A stretch of DNA of 64,000 nucleotides from Lamellibrachia satsuma (lineage: Eukaryota > Annelida > Polychaeta > Sabellida > Siboglinidae). Position 1 is the stretch's first letter; each line of letters starts with the position of its first letter. A program made the translations under genes and the position numbers. The notes under the pieces are model-generated. The model did not search any database, was not told the origin of the DNA, and saw only the letters and a program-made list of their open reading frames with translations. Location of the stretch: contig BSQZ01000107.1 of NCBI GenBank assembly GCA_033239005.1, positions 1,076,501-1,140,500 on the forward strand, in the 5' to 3' direction. This document shows positions 22,372-34,100 of the stretch, piece after piece.

Positions 22372-22986
22372 TCAGAGAATATTGTGAGACGAGTACTTTA
22401 TTATGGTTCTCCGTAACAACCTGTAATATTTGGTTATACCATGTACAGTCAAATGGACACCATCCGGCATCAGATATTGTTGCCAGTTGTCCATGAGGCC
22501 CTGGTGATGGTGAAACTGAATCCTGTGTGCATGTCGTGGGCCAGCAGCCTCAACTCGGCCTTTCAGGAGCAAGTTATACCGTAACGCCTGTTCATTGAAA
22601 TCTGACGTGCTAGGGTAAGTGCCTGGGAGTGACCTGTGTAACACCTCTAGGACCACCACTTGTTTGACATAGTATTGGGATATTAACACATGAGCTGCGG
22701 TCCACACCCGATGGAGAAGTCGCTCGATCGAGTAACCAGATGCAATGTCGTTAGATCCCATGTCAAACAAAACAACATCAGGACACATGCGGCCGACAGA
22801 ACGAATCTTACTCCCAAGGTGTGCAGATGTCATACCTCCCTGTTCAATGAGTGACACTGCGTGGCCAGTGCGGGAAAGGCCAAAATTGCACGTTCCTTCC
22901 CTGTTCATAAACAACTGTAGCCAACGAACAAAACTGTGCCCGATAATAACACCATGCACAGGCCCAAGGTCACAGTTAGCGTTCAT
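22372..22986 (-). CDS. SGNH/GDSL-type hydrolase carried by the DIRS-like element (204 aa)
   Basis: An intact frame from ATG at 22986. SGNH blocks are visible: block I VIIGHSFVRWL (nucleophile Ser at about residue 18, with GHS instead of GDS), a block II-like GGMTSAHLG Gly, block III DMGSNDI (Gly and Asn of the oxyanion hole), and block V PDGVHLT (Asp and His near residue 178). Length suits a single small domain; there is no signal peptide. It lies 1 kb upstream of gag in the same orientation and inside the element limits. SGNH ORFs are known in Ngaro-type elements, so it is probably element-encoded. The substrate is unknown; an esterase acting on lipid or acylated targets is the family guess. 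It is the only undamaged ORF of this element. Confidence 0.75.
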   Translation of the reverse strand: MNANCDLGPVHGVIIGHSFVRWLQLFMNREGTCNFGLSRTGHAVSLIEQGGMTSAHLGSKIRSVGRMCPDVVLFDMGSNDIASGYSIERLLHRVWTAAHVLISQYYVKQVVVLEVLHRSLPGTYPSTSDFNEQALRYNLLLKGRVEAAGPRHAHRIQFHHHQGLMDNWQQYLMPDGVHLTVHGITKYYRLLRRTIIKYSSHNIL

Positions 22987-23889
22987 ATCGAAAATGAATC
23001 AAATATAATGCATTGGTATGTGGCTGAAAATACGAAATGCCAGGCATGAGGAAATTAGGAAGACGCACATACAGGAAGAAAGCTGCTAAAAATTTAAACC
23101 AAAGGATATCTCCGACGTATTGTAAAAGTGGGGTACCAAAAGCACATACACACTACTAATCTAGGCTAAGTAAACATGGCCCTAACCAGATGGCGCCACG
23201 AGTTACTGTGCTCTCGAGCAATACTACAGCTAGCGCTACTGGGAGATGTAATCAACCAACCGTTATCATATTCAGTGCTTACCGTATTCGTGAAAAGCGA
23301 GATCGGGTACCCGTATTAAAACCCGCACCCCAAACATTACAAACGTGCTGTCACAGACAACGGCAGGAAAGCCAGTGAGGTTCTAATGCAACTCGACGGA
23401 AATACGCTAAGCGATTCTTAGCATCGACCTGGTGCTGACGTAAATAGGAGACTTAACGTCGAGTGTGCCTATAGGCCATACTATAGTTTAGAGTCCAGTA
23501 ACTCACCAGATAGTTCGTGAACCTCACAGTAGTCGTACTAGAGTCGACCAGTGATCGGCAAGCGAATGCATCGACGGATTCGTGAAAGTAGCCGATCGAA
23601 ATAAGATAATCAGTCAAAAAAGCAAGCGACGATGCGTGAGTCCGGCTTTCTAGGGCGGCCAGGAATTCTAGCCTGACGGCTTGGTCGCACCCGCCGTGAT
23701 TCGCTGGCGCATAGTTGTCGTATGATGGAATACCATATTAGGATGCGGGTCATCTTGTGCCCCATAATATGAAACCGCACTGCCGCATTCCTGAACGGTG
23801 GCACGGGTGAGCCTTCTATCCCCCGTGCATAGCCAGACACACTTTGTAAAAAGGTATTTAATTCATACTGGATTAAATGCTGATTATTA
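22987..23889. other. 5' region of the DIRS-like element, GC-richer, no ORF
   Basis: The sequence upstream of the hydrolase ORF on the minus strand is likely the element leader. No protein motif is recognised. It ends where the AATAATATTATTTTC spacers of the host hAT-like repeat resume. Confidence 0.45.
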
Positions 23890-24246
23890 TTTTCATATTA
23901 TTATAAAAATAATATTATTATTTTCATATTATTGGAGGTTCACGCTTTTGAGAGGGAGGGGGTTCACAATAAGGGATTCACATTAAAAAGGGGGTTAATA
24001 TTTTTGGAAAAGGGGGTTCACAAAAAGGGGGTTCATGTGAACCCCATGAACTCCCTGGCTACGGGCCTGTGCGCCACTAAATTGTAGCATGGTAAACTAA
24101 TGGGTTACTAAGCTTGCCCACTGGACAACCCCCCCTTTGGCTTCACCCCTTGTGAGATCCTAGATATTTTTTGTCTGCCGTTGAGTATGTTTACACATGT
24201 ATAATGTATGCTAGTTTAGTATGTCGAAGGGCCCACACATGCAGTA

Positions 24247-25576
<1,330 letters not shown>

Positions 25577-25709
25577 GTATATAGACTACTATTCAATAGT
25601 AAATTGTCGATATCGTATTATAAAATATATTCACATGCTGCTGATAAGTTCACCTAGATAAACAAGTGGTTATTCGACGGTTGATACAGGTGTTGTCCAT
25701 TGTGTGTAG

Positions 25710-25792
25710 GGACGCCACGCTGGAGTGCAAAGGAAGTGCTTGAATGCAGGTCAGGAGATGACGTCAGTTATACAACATCCACCGACATCCAG
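25710..25792 (+). CDS. Exon: kinase activation segment (GTPRWSAKE)
   Basis: This 83-base exon follows the acceptor TGTGTAG and ends CAG|GTTACA. Joined in phase 1 to the 15583-15685 exon it reads APAGTPRWSAKEVLECRSGD, then DVSYTTSTDIQ in phase 0 into the next exon. GTPRWSAKE occupies the position of the conserved GT..W.APE motif closing the activation segment, and STDIQVAGMVV that of the D.WS.G helix (the invariant Asp is present). Phase agreement on both sides makes the call strong despite the short length. Confidence 0.85.
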
Positions 25793-25977
25793 GTTACACC
25801 TGTTACATGTTGTGAACAGTATAAACATTTTAATGTAACATCACACTAATTTATACTTCCTAAGTGCAAACGTTTGTTATATTAAGTGTAATTATAAATA
25901 TTAAAATTAATATTTGTACTATGTAGAACTGGTGCAGGAAAAAATCTACATATTGAATGCAAAACCATATGCCTGTT

Positions 25978-26022
<45 letters not shown>
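25978..26022. repeat. (AT)n microsatellite
   Basis: AT repeat with one ATGTAT interruption in the short intron between the 25710 and 26307 exons. Confidence 0.9.
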
Positions 26023-26306
26023 CTGCGTACAGGTTTTTAAGTGATACGTCCTTAATGTGTTAGTGTTTACCAGAATACAATAATTGTTCAAGCAGTAATG
26101 TTGCAACTAATTGAATACACACATACATGCCTGTTATTCCTGCACCATAAGACATTTACACACCATTTTTAGGACACTATTTTATATTTGTCATATATTT
26201 TAAATTTTTCAGTGACCTGTTTGACATGGTGTTATGTCTCTTAAGCATATAACATTTCCTTTTCGTGTCAGAATTTATATACTAATAACAGTCTTGTTGT
26301 TTTCAG

Positions 26307-26484
26307 GTGGCAGGGATGGTTGTCTTTTACGTGCTCTCCGGCGGAATACATCCGTTTGATGATGCTAGTCACACAGTGACAACTCAGACTTGTCAGCTGT
26401 GCAAGATCGTTTGGCTGTGGACATGGTTAAGACAATGCTGGCAGCTAACCCAGCTGACAGGCCGTCCGCTGACACTCTGCTCAG
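26307..26484 (+). CDS. Exon: kinase C-lobe end, with internal frame disruption
   Basis: Acceptor TTTTCAG, donor CTCAG|GTAATG, 178 bases. The 5' part in the incoming phase reads VAGMVVFYVLSGGIHPFDDA, a clear IRE1-like subdomain IX. The 3' part, one frame over, reads DRLAVDMVKTMLAANPADRP then SADTLLR, the classic closing kinase helix with the invariant Arg-Pro. The outgoing phase agrees only with this second frame. The stretch between the two is shorter than in IRE1 (about 16 residues against roughly 40). An indel, probably with a deletion, therefore lies around 26360-26405. It could be a genuine mutation, a haplotype difference or a sequencing error. Confidence 0.75.
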
Positions 26485-26636
26485 GTAATGACTCCATGTT
26501 ATATTTAGTGCATAGAGAGTGTTTGCACTAGCACTGTGGTCATTGTAAAAAGGGCACAGGTATGAGAACACTTGTATTTGTTTACTTGGAGTTACATCAT
26601 GTTTGTAGTGGTGTCAAGCTAATCAACAGGACAGCT

Positions 26637-27341
26637 TTAACAAAAAGATTTAATAAGACTGCCATCCAAGCCAAAGGCCCAGATGGCAAGTGGACAAGGA
26701 AGCCATTGGCTTATTGAGAGTCCAACATTTTTAATCTATGTGTAATCCGTCCTCCTGTCAACCTTTTTAAACATATTCACACTGCTAGCAGTTACACAAT
26801 CTGTAGATAATTTGTTCCATTCATTGATTGTCCTCAGTGAGAATGAGTACTTCCTGATTTCCAGTCTACGCTGATCCTTTACTAACGTTACGTCATGTCC
26901 TCTAGTTCTATTATCTTTCTTGAGTGAGAAAAAAATATTTCTATCAATATTTTCGTACCCATTCAATATCTTATCTGGAATAATTTTAGTTGCTCTCCTC
27001 TGTATTCTTTCAAGTGTATCTATATCCTTATGATATGGTCTCCACGCATGTATACAGTACTCTAAATGAAGCCTTAACTATTGCTTTATACTGAGGTTTA
27101 ATTAGCTTTTTCTCCTTGTATGTTATATTTCTCCTAATCAACCCAAGAATTTGATTACCCTTTAAAGTTGCGATACCACACTGCTCTAAAACTTTCATAT
27201 CAACACTTATTGTTATTCCTAAGTCATTTTCTTTTACAGTAGTACCCAGAACAGTATCTCCCATTTTTTAGTTCACATCCAAGTTCCCATGTCCTGTATG
27301 TAGGCATTTACATTTCCCAAAATTGAACATCTGCCATTTCA
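26637..27341 (-). mobile_element. CR1 LINE 3' fragment
   Basis: Minus-strand tail with degenerate TCTTGTTAAA units, then the C-terminal ORF2 domain in two frames (NGYENIDRNIFFSLKKDNRT, SSVNMFKK; GDTVLGTTVKENDLGITISV). It is 5'-truncated in the RT palm (GKCKCLHTG region) where a hAT-like terminus abuts it at 27340. Confidence 0.88.
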
Positions 27342-27925
27342 CAGGCCTGTAGCTAGGGGGTTCAGTCAACCCCCCTTTTCCAAAAATATGACCCCCTGAA
27401 CCCCCTTTTTCAAAAATGTGAACCCCTTATCGTGAACCCTCTCAAAAGTGTGAACCTCCAATAATATGAAAATAATAATATTATTTTCATAATACTATGA
27501 AAATAATATTATTTTCATAGTATTGGTGGGTTCATGCATTTTAAGAGGGGGGTTCATGCTTTGGAGAGGAGGTTTCATGCTTTTGAGAAGGGGGTTCACA
27601 TTTTTGAAAATAATATCTTCATATTATTGGGGTGTTCACGCTTTTGAGAAGGGGATTCACATTTTTGGAAAACGGGGTTCACTTTTATGTAAATAATATT
27701 ATCTTCATGTTATTGGGGGTCCACGCTTTTGAGAAGGGGGTTCACTTTTTTGGAAAGGGGGTTCACATTTATGAAAAATACTAAATAATATTGGGGGAGG
27801 GTTCACACTTTTGAGAAGCAGTTTCACATTTTTGTAAAAGGGGGGTTCACATTTATTAAAACATAATATTATCTTCATATTATTAGGGGGTTCACACTTT
27901 TCAGAGGGGGGTTCAAATCTAATAA
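27340..27925 (-). mobile_element. hAT-like GTGAACCCC element, copy in opposite orientation
   Basis: Starts with ACAGGCCTGTAGCTAGGGGG and continues as alternating GTTCACACTTTTGAGAAGGG-type units and AATAATATTATTTTCAT palindromes, ending in GGGGGGTTCAAATCT. It matches the reverse complement of the parts at 17196-17529 and 23890-24070, but lacks the DIRS-like insertion. A further fragment is at 28430-28557. Confidence 0.7.
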
Positions 27926-28964
27926 TATATTATATATTATGCAACTCTCTGATTTGTTTGAAACAGAATCTTATTCTAACTATAGATATGTTACCAAGTC
28001 ACCTTACGTGTGGTCAGTTAGTAACAACCAGAGAGCAGAAGAAGACTTGTAAGCAGAAAATGCTATGGTTTCAGAAAATATCTGCTCGCTGAAACAATGC
28101 AGAGTTAGCAAGCCAATTACTCTTTGTTGTAGTGACATGCTATATGGCCTCCACACATTCATCACACACACACAAAGCATCAGACATTGGTTAATTTCAA
28201 TTGTTAATTTGTTAATTGAATTAACTCAAGTTAATTTAATTTAATGAATTAACTTTTCCAGAAAGGCTAATTTCATTTCATTTAATTAATTCATTTTCCA
28301 AAAAGGGGTTAATTTAATTTAATTGACAAATTCCCAATTAACTCTAAATTAAGTGCTCATTTAACAGTTGATTTTACTGGATAGATCACACCCATGTTAT
28401 CCAAGTGTTTTCAGAAGGCCTGCAATCACTATGAAAATAATAATATTATTTTCATAATAATATGAAAATAATATTATTTTCATAGTATTGGTGGGTTCAT
28501 GCATTTTAGGAGAGTGGTTTATGCTATAGAGAGGAGGTTTCATACTTTTGAGAAGCTATTCCAGTCACTAATAAGAATTTAGGTTCAGGCATGTGTGAAT
28601 GGGAGGGAGACCATCAGAGAACATAAATGCACTGTACCAACTGGGGTGGGCTGATACTTCAGGTACCTATGAATTGGACAGAAGGCGTAGAATGTCCTCT
28701 GGTGGTGATAAGTTGATGGTTAACCATTGCTTCAGCAAATCTCTGTTTAAAGTAAACATTTGGGGCTGGCAACTTGCAGCCAAATGCACTGCTAAAATTA
28801 TTTTCTTGTTTTAAGAAAACAATTAAAACAAGAAAAATGTTCTAGGGAGCCACGTAAGAAAATAATTTTTGTGATTTAAGAAAATTTTCATAAGAATAAT
28901 TTTCTTGGCTTAAAAAAATAGTTTCTAAAATCAAGAAAAGGCTATAGAAATATTTTCTTATCCA
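27926..28964. other. Intron with low-complexity and a hAT-like fragment
   Basis: Contains an (AATTAA)-rich low-complexity patch (28190-28345), a short GTGAACCCC-type fragment with AATAATATTATTTTCAT palindromes (28430-28557) and AAGAAAA-rich sequence (28795-28965). No gene. Confidence 0.6.
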
Positions 28965-29985
28965 ACACTTGTCCATCTATATGTAACCCCTTCTGAAATT
29001 TTTTTTTATAAACAAATATACTTATATAGCCCCATATCTAGTTAAAAACTACTCAAGGCGCTCTACATTAAAATTAAATTACGTTAAAAATAAATGAATA
29101 ATATTAAAATTAAATAAATATAATTTAATAATTACATTAAAATTAAATATTTACGTGACATTAAAATTAAATAAGTAAATAACATTACAATTAGATAAGT
29201 ACATATAATTAAATAATTATATAGAATTATACTACATTAAAATAATTATAATTGTCTTGAATATATCAACAGGTCATATATCAGCTCAGAACTAAAATGG
29301 CTTAAAGCCAACTCTAAGTCTTTGTGGCTGTTAAAATATTGGCTAAAATAGAATGTTTTTAAAGTCCTCTTAAAGGTGCGAAGTCCAATCGTTTTTAACG
29401 TAAAATCATGTATAGTTTAAACTATGTCTTCTAATATCTCAACTGCCCAAATGTGTTTGAATGAACCACAATTTTTTAATATAATTTGACCATTATCTGT
29501 TTACGAAGATTGACCTTGCTATTCAGCAGGGGCTGTCTAGTAGGTGGATGAGAACAGACGGGTGGACCGGGTTATACAGATAACACTCGGAGGAGCCGTG
29601 TAGCTACACTCATTACACAATACAAACAATTAACTAAACAAGTATATTTCCATACGGTATGCACAATTTGAAGTAATAAATAACTGAAATAAAAACGACG
29701 TGGCTATCCTGGTCTACCTATTAGGATGCCCCTGTTCAACAAGCAATTTGTAAACGTGAATTTTTGAGTTGAATCGTTATTTTTTAGAATGAATTGTTCA
29801 GTAAACCACAATTGAGCGGGGAAGCTGTCAGAATAGACATAGTTTATATTATGCAACATGATTTTACGTTAACAACAATCGCATATTGTACCTTTAAATG
29901 TGGCCTGATTGGTCAATTTTGTTTTTAAACATATCCACGCTGCTAACATTTACACAATGTGTTGCACGCTAATGTATTCATTTGC
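28965..29985 (-). mobile_element. Old CR1 tail split by other insertions
   Basis: 28965-29000 (TCCAACACTTGTCCATCTAT) and 29905-29985 (GTTTTTAAACATATCCACGC, TTACACAATG) match consecutive parts of the CR1 3' region. They are separated by about 900 bases: a unit with ACTCAAGGCGCTCTACATTA (29000-29370) and the TTAA element at 29374-29893. Confidence 0.6.
29374..29893. mobile_element. TTAA-flanked MITE with ~60-bp inverted repeats
   Basis: The left end AGGTGCGAAGTCCAATCG and right end (reverse complement) AGGTACAATATGCGATTG continue into matching AACGTAAAATCATGT and AAACTATGTCT segments. Both sides are flanked by TTAA (29370-29373 and 29894-29897). TTAA duplication with AGG termini suggests a Kolobok- or piggyBac-type non-autonomous element. 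No ORF. Confidence 0.7.
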
Positions 29986-29989
29986 AAAA

Positions 29990-31165
29990 AGTTGATGCAC
30001 TGGCACTGTGATCTCTGTGAAAATTTGATGCACTGGCATGGCACTGTGGTCATTATATACAGTTGATCAGGGTTGGCATGTAACAAAGTAAAAGTACTTT
30101 GTTGCAATACTTGAGTAGTTATTTCAAGTAATTGGCATGTAACAAAGTAGAATTTTGACTAAATACTTTTACATGTAACAAAGTAGTTTTATCTAAAGTA
30201 ACGCGACTTTTTACTTTGTTACTTTCATTTACTTTGCAATATATTTTTGTTACATTTTTTTGCGAAACCTCTACTGCCGGTAGCGCTCCACCATCAACGA
30301 TATTTCATAAACTGTGCATAGTCGCCAGGCCAAAAGCTGTTAATATCATCCAGTCGCATGCCAGTTCGCAATCATGTTTGCACCTCTATTTGGGAAATCG
30401 ACGCAACCATTGTTTTATATATAGGTCAGTAAACGAAGTCTGTCAAATATTGGCATAGGTCAGGTCAAGGCCGTCAGTCAATTCGAGCACTTCACTGATT
30501 TTTGCCCATTGTCAGCAACGCCCTTACCGGCTTACGTCAGCATTAAACAGCATTTTACTTTCACGAATAAAATTCGTATTGAGATATTTAATACATTCAT
30601 AATAATGATTACTCTACAGAACTAAAGAGTAAAGAATTGATACTCTGCCATTTGGCAGCATCTTTTCCCAGCAATGGCTTATTCAAGCTGACCCAGCATA
30701 ATATCAGGGACAGGGGTACTTTTAATTGCAATTAGCAACAGCATTATTATGTTGCACTGCTCTAAATTCTGATCAGTTCTAGCCCAAGCTGGTACCAGGT
30801 AACCAACACAGCTAGTTGCTAAAGCGTGTTGTTTCAATGTTTGTGTGAACTGATAAGACATGTCTTGGAAGACATGAGAAGGTGGGGGTTCACAAGCCAG
30901 ATGACTTCATCAGCTAGCCATCAAATGTCTTAGTTAATTTTACTTTTACTAAAGTAGTTTTTAGGTGTATTGCTTTTACTTTTACTCAAGTACAAAATTA
31001 AAGTAATTCAGTCAACCCTGCAGTTGATGCACTGGCACTATGGACGTTATATACGGTTGATGCACTCGCACTGTGGATGTTATACAGTTGATGCACTGGC
31101 ACTCTGGACGTTATATACAGTTGATGAACTGGCACTGTGGACATTGATTCAGGGGCAGTGTGGTC
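29990..31165. repeat. ~35-bp minisatellite interrupted by a hAT element
   Basis: Units of GTTGATGCACTGGCACTGTG followed by GACGTTATATACA occur at 29990-30067 and 31020-31165. The intervening sequence is the hAT element at 30068-31020. Confidence 0.8.
30068..31020. mobile_element. hAT non-autonomous transposon with 8-bp target duplication
   Basis: The termini CAGGGTTGGCATG and (reverse complement) CAGGGTTGACTGA are followed by subterminal TTACTTTGTTAC / TTTTACTTTTACT repeats. An 8-bp direct duplication CAGTTGAT flanks both ends (30060-30067 and 31021-31028). TIR sequence and TSD length fit hAT. No transposase frame in 953 bases. Confidence 0.85.
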
Positions 31166-31193
31166 TGATCTGATTCACTAACACTGTGGCACG

Positions 31194-33281
31194 TACCCAG
31201 CCGAAATGGACAATGGTCGACAATGAACTACCATGGTCAGCCATGAACTACCATGGTCGGCCATGAACTACCATGGTCACATGACCATGGTCAACCATGT
31301 TTTGTTAAATGGCACCACAGTCAGAAACCGTGGTCAAATTGTCCATGGTCGACTATGGTCAAATTGTCCATGGTCGACCATGGTCAAAATGACCATGGTC
31401 ATTTTAACCATGGTTGACCATGGTAGTTCATGGTCAACCATGGTAGTTCAACTGCTGATGATGTATTTCAGTGCTTGGTCATCTTCACAATATTGACAAT
31501 GTAACACTGTCGCGCAATGATCATGTAATAATTAATACCATTGGACTATAATAGCTAGTTAACGTGTTTAATTTACTGAATGTATATCATATAAGATACA
31601 TACATATAGTATTTCTTAATCACCAAAACAAAGAAAATAAATAATAACCAACGCCTCACTACACTGCGAGTATAACTCAAAGTAAAATGAAATAACAATG
31701 AAAACGATTCACATTATCGCTCGAACGCAGTTCACATATTGCTCGATAACGATTCACCTATCACTTGAATATCGTCCACACACTACTTGTGTCACTGGTT
31801 CCCAGACAGTCCATCTTTTCCTGTCGCTGAACCGACCACGCCCTCACACGACGCTCCAGCTCGCCCTCTGCTGCGTGTAAGTCTCTCGGCTATACAGCCC
31901 ACGCTGGTTGCCAGTCGTTATATCCCAAGCTGGTTGCCAGTCGTTATATCCCAAGCTGGTTGCCAGTCGCTTCTGGCATTGTTCAAATTGTGTTGCGTCA
32001 CGCAGCTTTCTACCGACACACAATTTCAGTATTGCAGTAAAGTTGCCTTCTCACAACTTATCACCGGCCGTCTCTTAACTATTGCAGTATAACTGCCTTC
32101 ACGCAACTTATCACCGGCTGTCTCTTAACTATTGCAGCCGCCTCCTCACGAACTACAATTGACCGACCGTCTCTTAACTATTGCAGCCGCCTCCTCGCGA
32201 ACTACAATCGATCGACCCCGATTAGAACAGTCCCCAGCTTATACATAGTCTACCAGTCAACGATACGCTTCAGTAAACTTTACCGGCCTGTTACCTAACA
32301 TAATGCCCATTGCTAGGACTACTGCCTAGCCTGGCTCGACAATAGCTATATAACCCTTGTTACATAAGATAGTGTACTTTACCACAACTGTAGCATAACC
32401 ATAAAATAAATGTATAATATACACATTGTCACAACAACTGTCATAAAATAAATGTATAATATACACATTGTCACAGACAGCTCTAAGTAGATAAAATATA
32501 AATGGTCACCTTCGGTTCTAAAATTCTAATATAAAACAGTATGACATATGTTAGGCCGGTCATAACATGACATAAGATAAGCATGCACTTTTTTAAACAA
32601 CCTTGTGAAATCTAATTAAATGCTGTGCCAGTAAGCATCTACTGGTGTACCCTGTCCTTAAAAGTCATTAACCTAGACTCTGTGGAAGTCTGTTGACTGT
32701 TGGTATCAATGTCACTCCACTACACTGGGGGCAGTGGGGCATCTGTCTATCCATCTAGGTGGTGACAGTGGACATCCATATTTCTGCATTTCAACCTGTC
32801 ATATTCACTCTGTGCACAGCTAGCAGTTTCCACTGACATACCTAATTAAACACATACTATTGTGTAAATCAGCTTAAATAATGTAATACAAGTAAAGAAT
32901 ACAACTGCTGAACCTTTGTTTGAACTGTACTTAGTCTACACACTTAGTCTACACACTTAGTCTACACACTTAGTCTACACACTCTGTAACCATCAGTCCA
33001 AGAACCACACAGTGTCTTTAACTAAGGACCTTTAATTCCCAAGAGTGCTATTAAGGCCAAGCAACTAGCTAGACAAGCAGCTTCCATCTTCAGGATATAA
33101 GGTCACATATTTGAGAAACCCTAACTACAATCATACAAAAAAATACACAAACCCTTCATAATTCATCATACTCAAACTGGTCATTCTCATGGTATTTGAC
33201 GGCCGACCATGAATTACCATGGTCGACCCGTCAAATACCATGCTGATCACGGTCAACCATGGTCACCATTTCGCCTGGGTA
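31194..33281. mobile_element. TA-flanked element with CCATGG-rich palindromic arms
   Basis: The left end is TACCCAGCCGAAATGG and the right end, reverse complemented, is TACCCAGGCGAAATGG. If TA is the target duplication, this is a Tc1/mariner-type non-autonomous element of about 2.1 kb. The left arm (31205-31450) is packed with ACCATGGTCGACCATGGT-like palindromes and the right arm has a shorter set (33190-33265). The interior holds tandem repeats (TGGTTGCCAGTCGTTATATC, 31905-31970; TCTCTTAACTATTGCAG units, 32070-32190; ACTTAGTCTACAC, 32930-32985). No ORF. Confidence 0.6.
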
Positions 33282-33561
33282 TCTTGTGGTAATTGTTGAA
33301 CGTTTTTAATATGCACTGATTACAAACCTGTTGGTTATAAGGACAATAATTATATGTTTGCATGTAGCGGCCATTGCAGGTATTATTGAAGGTAGAAGGT
33401 TGCTATTTACAAATAGTTGATGAATGTGTATTGGTACTGTTTTAGCATGTTCTGTCCTAAACTATTCAAGGTAGGTCTACCAATCAAATAGTTCACGTAC
33501 AAATTATATTTTCTTAATGGCAACAACTTAACATGGATATCTTAATTTCACAATTTATGTT

Positions 33562-34052
33562 GTAACCGTGGAATCGCATGAAGACGGGAAATGGTGATTT
33601 CCTTTATTTTGTACAACAAAAATATATTTAAAAAAACCTGTAAAACATACAAAAATATTATTACTACATGCACTACTACAATGGTTACACAGGATCATTA
33701 ATCAACAGAGTCAAAACATCTATTCCCTGCATAACATTGATACGTAATTATTACCTATAGATTATCTCAGACACCAAATAGCAGGCTGGCACCTGTGGTA
33801 TTTGTATCTAGATTTCTATCCAGCAATACTCCATGACAGACTTAGTACCAATAACATACATAGGTTTATAGTCTTTAAACACTGTGTTCCCAGGTTGGAA
33901 ATACAATCAAACGAACCCTAAGTACCAATAACACTGTGTCAACTCCTAAGTAGTGAAGTGTACAACAAGTATACTCAGCTAAAAATGTAGCTACTATTAA
34001 TAAAAATTTGATGTACTCCATGAATAACACAGCATCAGCATCAGTACTAATA

Positions 34053-34100
<48 letters not shown>

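Larger units (their letters stand above)
17530..23890 (-). mobile_element. DIRS/Ngaro-like tyrosine-recombinase retrotransposon, copy 2
   Basis: On the minus strand the order is SGNH hydrolase (22986-22372), gag with a Cys/His cluster (21342-20393), RT and RNase H (about 20520-18987), then the tyrosine recombinase C-terminus (about 18985-18620). The 3' flank carries short direct and inverted AATGCCC/GGGCATT and GGGGATTGCCC motifs (17548-17700), the kind of internal complementary region used by this group. The outer boundaries are approximate, taken from where the GTGAACCCC host repeat stops and resumes. The frames are broken and the recombinase N-terminal part is lost. Confidence 0.75.
17196..24070 (+). 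mobile_element. hAT-like element made of GTGAACCCC repeats, split by a DIRS-like insertion
   Basis: The left part (17196-17529) and right part (about 23890-24070) consist of degenerate units such as CAAAAGTGTGAACCCCC with AATAATATGAAAATAATATT spacers. The right end is GGCTACGGGCCTGTG, the reverse complement of a CAGGCCCGTAGCC terminus common in hAT transposons. The same element in opposite orientation is at 27340-27925. No transposase ORF is present, so it is non-autonomous. Confidence 0.6.

Noticed and set aside
32930..32985. CRISPR-like short regular repeats (ACTTAGTCTACAC)
   Set aside because: Plain tandem repeat without spacers in a eukaryotic transposon interior.
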